Below are positions 44,464 through 53,517 of a stretch of 64,000 bases of DNA, piece after piece; the first letter of the stretch is position 1, and every line of letters begins with the position of its first letter. The position numbers and the translations under genes are program-made. The stretch is from Flavobacterium johnsoniae (GTDB taxonomy: Bacteria; Bacteroidota; Bacteroidia; Flavobacteriales; Flavobacteriaceae), in NCBI RefSeq assembly GCF_030388325.1, contig NZ_CP103794.1, forward strand, positions 248,001-312,000. Reading direction: 5' to 3'. Below the pieces are notes generated by a model. The model worked only from the letters and a program-made list of their open reading frames with translations. It made no database searches and was not told the origin of the DNA.

Positions 44464-46077
44464 TTAGTTTAATTTTCTGTAGTGCAAAATCGAGTTCTCT
44501 GTAAATAAATTACCATTCTTATCGATATTTAACACTAGTGTTTCAAAAATTTTCCAATACTCAACTAATTCACTTAACGTCGGATTCCAGATTTCTTTAT
44601 TTTGAATTTTTGTCCCTAATAACTTAAAATTTTCAAAAACCTTTTCATTAATTTTTTCAGGAGTTGAGAATAATTTTCCAACATGATAATGCATCGGAAC
44701 CGAGAAATAAGTGTGTGCAATAAAAACTCCTTTTTCGTTTATCAAAGTCTCAATATTAGAACTAGAAAGCGATTTCTGAAAATCGAGCATTTCTAATGTT
44801 TGAAAGATATAAACCTCTTTTTCGTTAATGATATGTTTAAAAACAATTGGCGAATATTTGGCTAATTTGTAAGGTTTGTTTTTAACTCTATTCCAAGAAA
44901 AGACTATTGAAAAAATTGATGTCCCAAGATCAAAAGTGTTTTTTAGAAAAGGAAAAATGACCTTAAATTTTTTCTGAAAGACAATTTTCTTAAAATTTCC
45001 CGCTGTATTCTGATATCTGAGAATCATATTTTCATCATTATAATAATGGAAAATAATATTCTTTATCATAAGCTGAATTTTCTTCACTAAACCTAAATCT
45101 TTATTTCCTCTTAGAAAACTCGACAAAGTAAAATGTTGATTATTTAATTGATTTATAACTCCTTTTGACGAAGTTCCAGAATCAATATAATTCCAAAGGA
45201 CATTAATGTTTTTATTATTTAAAATTTCCTCAAACCTTTCATTTGTCAGTTTGTTTTTCTTTAAAAGAGAAAAATTATAAGGCTGAAAACCGTGATCGAT
45301 CCAAACTTTTAAATCTTTTAATGGCGGTGTAAATTTTTCAAAATTTTCAAAACTTTCTGTTTCGCTTTTTATGGATTGTGAAAGAGAATGATAACATAAT
45401 TCATGTCCATCTTCCTCCCATTTTAAAAGCTCTTCTTTATCATTTTCAAAAGACGCATTGTCTGCACGTTTTGAAAAATGATTTAGAAAAAAACCTTTTG
45501 TAACCTTAATACCATTCTCTTTAAAAAAACCTCTCTGTTTTTCTAAATTATCTGCTGTATCAAAATCACAATGATCTGTAAAACATGTAATTGCTGTAAA
45601 CGGGTATTTGGATCTGCTAAATTCAATAGCACTTAATGGAAATAAAAGAGCCGGATTTTCTGAAAAAAATTGTTTCCTATCTGCAGCGACGATCTTTTTC
45701 ATGTTTGCCGAACCAGTATAATTGGTTAATGGCGCCGAATATTCAGGATTAAAACGCCACAGCAAAACATGAGGTTTATTTTTATTTATTTCCCAAATTC
45801 CAGAAGCAATATTAGATTGAACCAATTGTCCGTTTTGCAGTTTTAGAATTTTAGGACAAAAATCATTTGCAATTCTTTCTTGTTTGCAATTTACCCAAGT
45901 ATAATCGTGATTTCGAAACTCACTAATTGGCAATTCAAATACAATTTCAATATCGAAAGAATTACAATCTGAAAATTGTATTTTACTCATATCGATTGTC
46001 AGCTTATGCTTTTGATTATTATCAAAAATATAAACTTGTTTTTCAGAAGAAGAACTGATGAAAATCGATTTTATCAT
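44464..46077 (-). CDS. NodB-like polysaccharide deacetylase-related protein
   Basis: A 537-residue protein with a central NodB-like segment (about 155-275). The TDHCDFD motif at 167-173 is in the place of the catalytic Asp/Asp-His motif, and HELCYHSLSQS at 225-235 is in the place of H-S/T-x-x-H. The second His of that motif is absent (Ser), so zinc binding may be altered. Residues 1-150 form an N-terminal beta-rich region of unknown type, and 300-537 carry hydrophobic and basic stretches without known domain. It may modify or recognise N-acetyl groups of the surface glycan; activity is uncertain. No signal peptide is evident. Confidence 0.65.
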   Translation of the reverse strand: MIKSIFISSSSEKQVYIFDNNQKHKLTIDMSKIQFSDCNSFDIEIVFELPISEFRNHDYTWVNCKQERIANDFCPKILKLQNGQLVQSNIASGIWEINKNKPHVLLWRFNPEYSAPLTNYTGSANMKKIVAADRKQFFSENPALLFPLSAIEFSRSKYPFTAITCFTDHCDFDTADNLEKQRGFFKENGIKVTKGFFLNHFSKRADNASFENDKEELLKWEEDGHELCYHSLSQSIKSETESFENFEKFTPPLKDLKVWIDHGFQPYNFSLLKKNKLTNERFEEILNNKNINVLWNYIDSGTSSKGVINQLNNQHFTLSSFLRGNKDLGLVKKIQLMIKNIIFHYYNDENMILRYQNTAGNFKKIVFQKKFKVIFPFLKNTFDLGTSIFSIVFSWNRVKNKPYKLAKYSPIVFKHIINEKEVYIFQTLEMLDFQKSLSSSNIETLINEKGVFIAHTYFSVPMHYHVGKLFSTPEKINEKVFENFKLLGTKIQNKEIWNPTLSELVEYWKIFETLVLNIDKNGNLFTENSILHYRKLN

Positions 46078-46081
46078 TCTT

Positions 46082-47611
46082 TTAGTTTAATTTTTCTGCC
46101 CAGAAAATACTAGCTTTCCATTGCTTTTGAAAGTTAAAAAAATATTTTACTGGATTTTTTATTTGCTGTACTTTATAAAACTTTATAAAAAGTACCGTTT
46201 TATACCCCATCAATTGCTGTGAAGTAAGGTTATTTAATTTAAAAAACATTATTGTCGGAGAAGGTTTAGGCTGAATGATTTCATCTTCCCATGCTAAAAT
46301 CGGTTTGGTGCGAAAACCTCCCATCGGAGCTCTTAAATGATTAATGACAAGATCGGGAAAATAAATGACATCAAAACCCGCATTACGCAGCTGAAGTCCA
46401 AATTCTGTATCTTCACCATAACCAAATTCTAAACTTTTGTTGAACTTAACAGTTTCTAATGCGGTGGCTTTAAAAAAGCTATTTCCTGACCCAAAAATAG
46501 ATGCTTGACACACTTTTCTTTCAATTAATTTTTGTCCAGAAATAGGATAAAATGTTAGCACTGCAGAACATCCGTAATTCTTAATGTTTTCAAATGTTTT
46601 CTCTATTAAATCAGATTCAAATCGATTATCGTCATCATTTAAAAAAACCCATTCGCTTGCAACTTCAGCTAAAGCTAAATTTCTAGCATTACAAGCTCCT
46701 GTTTGATGCGTAAAAGTATGTTTTATAGTAAAAGGCCAGTTTTCGTTAGTTACAAAATCCAATTCTGAAACAGCATTTACATCGGGATTTTGTTCAACTA
46801 TGATAACATTCTCTGGCAAATGACTCTGTTTTGATAGATCTTTTAAAACATCGTATAAATAAGTTTTTCTTCCAATTGTTGGAATAATAACATCGATTGT
46901 TTTTTTATCGATTATTCTCTTAGTTGACCGTACTTTAATATTATCTAATGAATTTTCATTTAGAAACCGTGTCTTGAAACCAAGACTGAAGATAAATGGA
47001 AATATGGCGAATTTCTTTTCGTAGACTAATAGATCTAGAAACAACAGCAAAGTCCAACGCGCTCTGTAATGGTGTTTTACAAAGCGGAAAATTAAAAAAT
47101 TATTATTCTTTTTAGTTTCAATCTTCTTAGAAGAATCTTTAACTAATAATGGTTCCGAATAACACAAAAGCCCGATTAGCGAAGCCAATTTTGCCATTGA
47201 ATGCAAAAAGTAATCAAAATTTGAATCTTTTTTAACTTGATTTTTTAAAGCATTTAAAACTTCCGAATAAATTCCGCCAATGTCTCCGCTTAACCTCCAA
47301 GTTGGATAACTAACCTTTTCTTTCACATTCAGCATTGGCGACTCGTCTATATAACCAATTGTTTCTGGCAAAAAAGGATTTGTAGATAAATTGTAAGATG
47401 CCGCGATTTTTTTATGATGAAAAATTTCTTGAAATTTCTCTTTATTCATATTTGTTTTCACATCCAACAGACACCAAACAATAAGCTCTTGAGGATATTT
47501 TTCGGCTAATTGAAATAAATTTGACGCAATATTTTTTGAGGAAAACGGAATGTTTTTTCCTTCAAAATCAACTTCAACAATTTTATTATTTTGATGATAA
47601 ACTACAATCAT
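46082..47611 (-). CDS. Glycosyltransferase family 2 with N-terminal extension
   Basis: A 509-residue protein. Residues 1-about 225 are an N-terminal region without recognised family, and the GT-A domain follows (about 230-480): TIDVIIPTIGRKTYLYDVL, ENVIIVEQNP, ACNARNLALAEVASEWVFLNDDDNRFESD (DDD metal site, near 310-325) and FGYGEDTEFGLQLR near 395-408. The extended N-terminus may bind the acceptor or a partner. Sugar specificity is unknown. Its stop lies 4 bases before the NodB-like start. Confidence 0.87.
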   Translation of the reverse strand: MIVVYHQNNKIVEVDFEGKNIPFSSKNIASNLFQLAEKYPQELIVWCLLDVKTNMNKEKFQEIFHHKKIAASYNLSTNPFLPETIGYIDESPMLNVKEKVSYPTWRLSGDIGGIYSEVLNALKNQVKKDSNFDYFLHSMAKLASLIGLLCYSEPLLVKDSSKKIETKKNNNFLIFRFVKHHYRARWTLLLFLDLLVYEKKFAIFPFIFSLGFKTRFLNENSLDNIKVRSTKRIIDKKTIDVIIPTIGRKTYLYDVLKDLSKQSHLPENVIIVEQNPDVNAVSELDFVTNENWPFTIKHTFTHQTGACNARNLALAEVASEWVFLNDDDNRFESDLIEKTFENIKNYGCSAVLTFYPISGQKLIERKVCQASIFGSGNSFFKATALETVKFNKSLEFGYGEDTEFGLQLRNAGFDVIYFPDLVINHLRAPMGGFRTKPILAWEDEIIQPKPSPTIMFFKLNNLTSQQLMGYKTVLFIKFYKVQQIKNPVKYFFNFQKQWKASIFWAEKLN

Positions 47612-48771
47612 TATTTAACCAAATTAGAATTTATAATTTCGGCATAAAACGTCATATTATCTTTTGCAATTTTCCGAATATCAAATTTATCTTCAACTTT
47701 TAATCTTGCTTTTTTTCCAATTTCTAAAACTAAATTTTTATGCTGTAAAAGTTCTACAATTCGATTAGCGTATTCAACATGATTGGTTGGATGAACTAGA
47801 AAACCGCTTTCTTTGTCTTCAATTAACTCTTGCGCCCATCCTATATTCGTATTTACAACTGCTTTTTGCAAAGCCATTGCTTCTATAGTAACCATTCCTA
47901 ATGTTTCTGCAAAGCTTGGAAACACACAAACATTTGCCTCTTTAATATGTTTTTGAACTTCCTGATACGGAATTTGCCCTAAATAGAAAACATTTTTTAG
48001 ATCTTCAATATCAAAAGTATTTTGCATTATTTTCCAAGTTGAATCTGATCCTGTTTGTATGTCAAAAGAATCTCCTCCAATTAAAATCAATTTTGCATTC
48101 GGAATTGTTTTTCGAACTTGAGAAAAAACTTCTGGCAATTCTAAAACGCCTTTTTTTCTAATTAATGTTCCAAAGTAAAGCAATGAATTTTCAGTATATT
48201 CTTGAGGGAATTCATTTTTAAATAGCGTCAAATCTATACCATTCGGAATGACTTTGGTTTTTACTTTCTGATTTTTAAAAAGTGAATTGGTCAATTTTCC
48301 AGCAAAATCTGTTGGTGCAATAAAAGCATTTGCATTTTGCAAAGACAATTTTTCGAACCAAAAGTTTTTCTTTTTTTGCTTCCGTTTTTCTAAGTGACAG
48401 AAATAAGTATCACTTCCGTGAAAACGAATTACTAAAGGCACTTCGAATTTCATAAAAGCCGTAATACCTGTCCAATCTGGAGCTTCAAGAATTTCGATCT
48501 TTTCTCTTTTTATAACAGAATTGCAATAATTCTGAATGTATTTTCTATGTAAATACCATCCAAAGAATGGATATTTTTTGTTTTTAATAAGATGAATTTT
48601 AACTCCATTATCATCTACTATTTCCTGAACAGACTGTCCGTAAGCAAAAACGGTAATATCATTTCCTTGCTTTTGCAATGCAATCGCCAGATTTTTTATA
48701 CTCGTGCCTATTCCTGCTGCATGCGCAACTTTAGGGTGTGAATATTCTGGTGTTAGAAATGCTATTTTCAT
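47611..48771 (-). CDS. Glycosyltransferase family 4
   Basis: A 386-residue GT-B glycosyltransferase. The N-terminal AFLTPEYSHPKVAHAAGIGTSIKNLA (split, about 4-29) and the C-terminal LLYFGTLIRKKGVLELPEVF, then FPSFAETLGMVTIEAMALQKAV with E-x7-E near 299-307, are family 4 signatures. It shares one base with the upstream end of the next gene (stop at 47611). Donor and acceptor are not visible. Confidence 0.9.
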   Translation of the reverse strand: MKIAFLTPEYSHPKVAHAAGIGTSIKNLAIALQKQGNDITVFAYGQSVQEIVDDNGVKIHLIKNKKYPFFGWYLHRKYIQNYCNSVIKREKIEILEAPDWTGITAFMKFEVPLVIRFHGSDTYFCHLEKRKQKKKNFWFEKLSLQNANAFIAPTDFAGKLTNSLFKNQKVKTKVIPNGIDLTLFKNEFPQEYTENSLLYFGTLIRKKGVLELPEVFSQVRKTIPNAKLILIGGDSFDIQTGSDSTWKIMQNTFDIEDLKNVFYLGQIPYQEVQKHIKEANVCVFPSFAETLGMVTIEAMALQKAVVNTNIGWAQELIEDKESGFLVHPTNHVEYANRIVELLQHKNLVLEIGKKARLKVEDKFDIRKIAKDNMTFYAEIINSNLVK

Positions 48772-48772
48772 C

Positions 48773-49654
48773 TTACTTATTAAAAAAATCTTTTATAATT
48801 TTTGCTGTAAAAATTCTTGCTCCAGCATCAGTCATGTGTCCGCAAGACGAAAAATATTTGTCTTCTATAACTGTATTTTCATAATTGTATATCTCTGGGT
48901 AAGCTTTTTTAACTTTATCAAAGTAATTCATTCCAGTAACATTCTCGCACATTGGGGTCATTACTGCAATAAAATTAATATTGTTTTTTTTACAGATATT
49001 TTTAATTTCCTCATAATATTTATTGTGAGGCAACGGATTTAAATTGACAATATTATTTTTCATATTGCCATTTTTGTGCTTTTCTAATGGGTAATAACCC
49101 AAATTATCTTGAGCATTTGTTTTCTTATGAATAGCACTAAAAAAAACTTCTCTTATACCTATTTTTCCATCGTATTTTATATATCTATAAAATGGAATAT
49201 AATACAGCTCGTTAAAATCACTTTCATCCTTAAAATGATCTTTTATAATTGTAGAATTATGAATAAAAGGAATAAACAGAGATCCTATTCCTTCTGCCTT
49301 TTTTTCGCTTGATAAATTCAAGTCGGCTTCAAGAATTACATTTTTAATTTCGTATTTTCTTTCTATCATTAATTTTAACATTAATGATGCTTCGAACAAA
49401 TGTCCGCCGCTCATTCCGTAATTAAATGTTTTTAGTCCTTTGTCTTCAAACATTTGAGAAACAAAATGATTATTTGCTCTAGAAGATCCTAAAATAACAA
49501 CATCATATTTTTTTTCTTGCGAGTTTACAACCTGCTCAATTTTTCCACGATTTTTAGATTGCATAAAAATATAGGTATATAAGCCGTCTAATACTAACGC
49601 AACCAAAACTGTTAAGAGAAAAATTTTGAATATGTAGAATAAAAACTTTTTCAT
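48773..49654 (-). CDS. Membrane-anchored SGNH-like protein, copy 1
   Basis: A 293-residue protein with one N-terminal membrane segment (about 5-28) and a periplasmic domain. VVILGSSRANNHF near residues 50-62 resembles the first SGNH block, and the C-terminal SSCGHMTDAGARIFTAKII near 267-285 resembles the Asp/His block. It shares one base with the MBOAT gene just upstream (ATG at 49654). Such MBOAT-SGNH pairs (for example AlgI with AlgJ/AlgX and DltB with DltD) move acyl groups onto extracellular glycans. The catalytic acid/base triad is not confirmed. Confidence 0.72.
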   Translation of the reverse strand: MKKFLFYIFKIFLLTVLVALVLDGLYTYIFMQSKNRGKIEQVVNSQEKKYDVVILGSSRANNHFVSQMFEDKGLKTFNYGMSGGHLFEASLMLKLMIERKYEIKNVILEADLNLSSEKKAEGIGSLFIPFIHNSTIIKDHFKDESDFNELYYIPFYRYIKYDGKIGIREVFFSAIHKKTNAQDNLGYYPLEKHKNGNMKNNIVNLNPLPHNKYYEEIKNICKKNNINFIAVMTPMCENVTGMNYFDKVKKAYPEIYNYENTVIEDKYFSSCGHMTDAGARIFTAKIIKDFFNK

Positions 49655-51087
49655 TAAAATTGGAAATAAATAAATTCTTTGTAATCTGAGTAAGTTCCTA
49701 AAGCAATTATAGCCATAATAGCAAGTGCCATTTTAAGCATACTTCTTTTTCCTGAAATTGGTTCTACTTTTGTTCGATTGTTCCATTCTACCAAAACAAA
49801 CAAACCAATCATAAATAGTAATTCATAATTATATCTTTCGTTTTCAAGATATTGAAACCCAAAATTTTTATCTGTTACTATACGTTTTAAATACAAAAAT
49901 GCATCCGTAATAGTTCTTGCTCTAAAAAATACCCACGCAATGCAAGTGAGTAAAAAAGTCGTTAGAATACTAAATAAGGTTTTTACAGAATCTAAATTCC
50001 ACTTTAAAACAAAAGAATCTAAATTGTTTCTATTACTGTTTGACAATAATAATGGAAGAAAATAAACGGCATTTATAAATCCCCAAACGATATAAGTCCA
50101 ATTGGCTCCGTGCCAAAATCCGCTGACAATAAAGATGATAAAAGTATTTCTGATTTTCATCCATAGTCCGCCTTTACTTCCGCCTAAAGGAATATAAAGA
50201 TAATCTCTAAACCAAGAAGAAAGCGAAATATGCCAACGACGCCAAAACTCTGCAATATCTCTTGAAAAATAAGGATAATTGAAGTTTCTCAATAAATCTA
50301 AACCAAACAATTTTGAGACACCAAGCGCAATATCCGAATATCCGGAAAAGTCTCCGTAAATCTGAAAAGCAAAGTAAATGGCTCCCAAAATCAACGAGAA
50401 AGAATTCATTGAAGTATAATGATCAAAAATAGCATTTGCATAAACCGCACAAGTATCGGCAATAACCACTTTTTTAACCAAACCCCAAACAATTTGATAA
50501 ACGCCTTCTTTTGCTTTTTCTAAATTAAATTCACGTTTTACTTTTAATTCAGGCAATAAATGTGTTGCTCTTTCGATTGGTCCTGCCACTAAAAGCGGAA
50601 AATAACTCACAAACAAAGAGTAATCAATAAAATTATATTCGGCTTTGATTCTTTTATAATAAATATCAATTACATAAGATAAACCATGAAAAGTGTAGAA
50701 TGAAATTCCAACCGGCAGAATAACATTTAGTAAAAACGGACTTACTTTGAACCCAAAAGAAGTGAACATCTCTGCAAATGAACTTGCAAAGAAATTATAA
50801 TATTTAAAGATTCCAAGAAAACCTAAATTGACCAAAATACTAAGCCAAAACCAAAATTTTCGCTTTTTATCAGAATCGCTTTTCTCAATTTGTATTCCGG
50901 TGAAATAATCTAAAAATGTAGAAAAAACCAATAGAAAAAGAAATCTCCAATCCCAACAAGAATAGAAATAATAACTTGCAACAATCAATAAAGCATTTTG
51001 ACTGTTTTTATTTTTGTTGAAAACGAACCAATAAAGAAAAAAAACGATTGGTAAAAAAATGGCAAAAGCCAAAGAGTTGAAAAACAT
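49654..51087 (-). CDS. MBOAT family O-acyltransferase, copy 1
   Basis: Membrane-bound O-acyltransferase of 477 residues with about ten hydrophobic segments, likely moving an acyl group from the cytoplasm to a glycan outside. The conserved core LVAGPIERATHLLP (about 166-179), SRDIAEFWRRWHISLSSWFRD (275-295), YIPLGGSKGG and SGFWHGANWTYIVWG contains the active-site His326. It is a close paralogue of the gene at 52068: the first about 345 residues differ at only about 40 positions by eye, while the C-terminal 130 diverge. It overlaps the SGNH-like gene by one base. Confidence 0.95.
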   Translation of the reverse strand: MFFNSLAFAIFLPIVFFLYWFVFNKNKNSQNALLIVASYYFYSCWDWRFLFLLVFSTFLDYFTGIQIEKSDSDKKRKFWFWLSILVNLGFLGIFKYYNFFASSFAEMFTSFGFKVSPFLLNVILPVGISFYTFHGLSYVIDIYYKRIKAEYNFIDYSLFVSYFPLLVAGPIERATHLLPELKVKREFNLEKAKEGVYQIVWGLVKKVVIADTCAVYANAIFDHYTSMNSFSLILGAIYFAFQIYGDFSGYSDIALGVSKLFGLDLLRNFNYPYFSRDIAEFWRRWHISLSSWFRDYLYIPLGGSKGGLWMKIRNTFIIFIVSGFWHGANWTYIVWGFINAVYFLPLLLSNSNRNNLDSFVLKWNLDSVKTLFSILTTFLLTCIAWVFFRARTITDAFLYLKRIVTDKNFGFQYLENERYNYELLFMIGLFVLVEWNNRTKVEPISGKRSMLKMALAIMAIIALGTYSDYKEFIYFQF

Positions 51088-51090
51088 AAA

Positions 51091-52053
51091 TTAATTTAAT
51101 TGTTCATTAATTTTCACCGAAACTTTTTTTGAAAACAAACTTGCACCAGTTTCATTTAAGTGAAATGTATCATAATAGTATTGACTATGATTTGATATAT
51201 CGTCGTAAGCCATATCAATGAAGGTGAAGTTTTTATATTTTTTTTGAATCAAATATAACTCCTCAACTATTGTTTGTCTTTTCAGATCATAGCTTTTGCT
51301 TAATCTCATTTTATATTCAGGCATCCAGACAAATATAAGTTTTGAATCTTTATCTAACCTCGAAAAATAAAAAGAAACCATTTTGTGCAAAAGATCTATT
51401 TCTCTTTCATTTTTTGATTTTACTTTAGTTTCTGGCATCTTTTTTAAGTTATGATAATCTATTTTAAAAATTCGGTCTTGCGGACAATAGCCTTTAAATG
51501 TTGTCGCATTTTTTTTTGTCGAATTTGAAAAATTAGCCACTATTCCTTCTTCAAGCATCTTAAAACTTTGGTTGTATTTCAATAATGGCATAATCTTAAA
51601 TAGATTAAATTTATTTTCATATTTATCTACTAACCAATTAATATCTTCATCATACAAGAAAGGATAAAACTGTGCTATTTCTGGAATTTCTGTATTCTCT
51701 CCAAAATGCGCTAAATCTATATTTTGTATAACGATTTTAGGTTTTTTATTTCTTTTAATGTACATATCAAATTTATATTGCTGCAATTTATAGCATCCTG
51801 CATTAAAACTGATATTGAAACAATCTGCTTTTAATTTTTCTTCTAAAATTTGAGAATTGTAACCAAAAAATCCGCGAGAAGATCCATTAATAATAATGTC
51901 ACTATTTATTTTTCCTTTAATAATATTTTCCCAATCATTATACTGAGTATTTTTAAGATTTCGCAAACCATAATCTGCCAAAAATTGAATTCCGAAGGAA
52001 ACAATAAAAGTCATGCTTATAATTCCGAAAATATATTTGAGAAAAAATTTCAT
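51091..52053 (-). CDS. Membrane-anchored SGNH-like protein, copy 2
   Basis: A 320-residue protein with one N-terminal membrane segment (about 4-26) and a periplasmic SGNH-like domain. DIIINGSSRGFFGYNSQIL near residues 52-70 is the first block; the last block is YYDTFHLNETGASLFSKK (near 293-310), which has the expected Asp-x-x-His. It lies 3 bases from the following MBOAT gene and belongs to the duplicated MBOAT-SGNH module. Its similarity to copy 1 is weak outside the blocks, so the partners diverged more than the MBOAT pair. Confidence 0.75.
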   Translation of the reverse strand: MKFFLKYIFGIISMTFIVSFGIQFLADYGLRNLKNTQYNDWENIIKGKINSDIIINGSSRGFFGYNSQILEEKLKADCFNISFNAGCYKLQQYKFDMYIKRNKKPKIVIQNIDLAHFGENTEIPEIAQFYPFLYDEDINWLVDKYENKFNLFKIMPLLKYNQSFKMLEEGIVANFSNSTKKNATTFKGYCPQDRIFKIDYHNLKKMPETKVKSKNEREIDLLHKMVSFYFSRLDKDSKLIFVWMPEYKMRLSKSYDLKRQTIVEELYLIQKKYKNFTFIDMAYDDISNHSQYYYDTFHLNETGASLFSKKVSVKINEQLN

Positions 52054-52067
52054 GCAAATAAAAATAT

Positions 52068-53495
52068 TTAAAACTGAAAATAAATGAATTTACTCTGAAC
52101 ATCAAATTGTCCAAATAACAAAATAAATACTAATGTTATGATGGTTTTAATTCCTGAATATCTATCAAATAAAGGGCATTCTTTTTTTCTGTTATTCCAC
52201 TCAAGTAAAATTAAATAAGGAAGAATAATTAAAATGATATAACTTATCTGTTCTTTTAAACCATCCAGATTAAAGGTAAAAAACGTAATTCTTTTAATAT
52301 ATTCAGACGCCATATTTATACTATCGGATCTAAAAAAGATCCAAGCAATACAAGTAAGACCAAAAGTAAATAGTATACTGCAAATCATTTTTAAAGAAGA
52401 AAAACTAAATGAAATAGACTTTTCTTCAATATTATTTCGGTTGATTTTTATTAAAAGTAGCGGTAAAAAATAAAAAGCATTTATTGCTCCCCAAACTATA
52501 TAAGTCCAATTTGCTCCATGCCAAAATCCACTTAATAGAAAAATAATAAAAACATTTCTTATTTGAATAATTTTAGAGCCTTTACTTCCGCCTAAGGGAA
52601 TGTAAACATAATCTCGAAACCAAGAAGATAACGAAATATGCCAACGACGCCAGAATTCTGCAATATCTCTAGAAAAGTATGGATAATTGAAGTTCTTTAA
52701 TAAATCAATGCCGAATAATTTAGATACACCTAAAGCTATATCTGAATATCCTGAAAAGTCTCCATAAATTTGAAAAGCAAAATATACAGATCCCATTATG
52801 AGAGAAACCGAATCCATAGATGTATAATTATCAAAGATATTGTTAGCGTAAACAGCACAATTATCTGCTATCACTACTTTTTTAAATAATCCCCAAATAA
52901 TCTGCAAAAATCCTTCTTTTGCTTTCTCTAAATTAAATTCACGTTTTATTTTTACTTGTGGCAATAAATGTGTCGCTCTCTCAATTGGACCAGCAACCAA
53001 TAACGGAAAGTAACTCACAAATAAAGAGTAATCAATAAAATTATTTTCTGCTTTTATTCTTTTATAATAAATATCGATTACATACGATAAACCATGAAAA
53101 GTGTAGAATGAAATTCCGACTGGCAAAATGACATTGAGCAATAACGGACTTACTTTAAACCCGAAAGAGGTGAACATTTGTGCAAATGAAACTGCAAAGA
53201 AATCATAATATTTAAAAACTCCTAAAAATCCCAAATTGACCGATATGCTTAGCCAAAACCAGAATTTCCTTTTACTATTTGATTCACTTTTTTCAATTTG
53301 AATTCCTGTAAAATAGTCTAAAAATGTAGAAAAGACTAACAAGAATAAAAACCTCCAATCCCAACAAGAATAGAAATAATAACTTGCAACAATTAATAAA
53401 GCATTTTGAGTGTTTTTATTTTTGTTGAAAACAAACCAATAAAGAAAAAAAACTATTGGTAGAAAAATGGCAAAAGCTATAGAATTGAAAAACAT
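52068..53495 (-). CDS. MBOAT family O-acyltransferase, copy 2
   Basis: A 475-residue membrane-bound O-acyltransferase, nearly identical in its first about 345 residues to the copy at 49654 (about 40 differences by eye) and including the same FWRRWHISLSSWFRDYVYIP core and His326 in SGFWHGANWTY. The last 130 residues are unlike copy 1, with a hydrophobic helix pair and KECPLFDRYSGIKT. It is followed by SGNH copy 2 after 14 bases. It probably acylates the same or a related glycan with a different acyl donor, sugar or position. Confidence 0.95.
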   Translation of the reverse strand: MFFNSIAFAIFLPIVFFLYWFVFNKNKNTQNALLIVASYYFYSCWDWRFLFLLVFSTFLDYFTGIQIEKSESNSKRKFWFWLSISVNLGFLGVFKYYDFFAVSFAQMFTSFGFKVSPLLLNVILPVGISFYTFHGLSYVIDIYYKRIKAENNFIDYSLFVSYFPLLVAGPIERATHLLPQVKIKREFNLEKAKEGFLQIIWGLFKKVVIADNCAVYANNIFDNYTSMDSVSLIMGSVYFAFQIYGDFSGYSDIALGVSKLFGIDLLKNFNYPYFSRDIAEFWRRWHISLSSWFRDYVYIPLGGSKGSKIIQIRNVFIIFLLSGFWHGANWTYIVWGAINAFYFLPLLLIKINRNNIEEKSISFSFSSLKMICSILFTFGLTCIAWIFFRSDSINMASEYIKRITFFTFNLDGLKEQISYIILIILPYLILLEWNNRKKECPLFDRYSGIKTIITLVFILLFGQFDVQSKFIYFQF

Positions 53496-53517
53496 TAATA
53501 TTCTATTTTTTTCTTAG

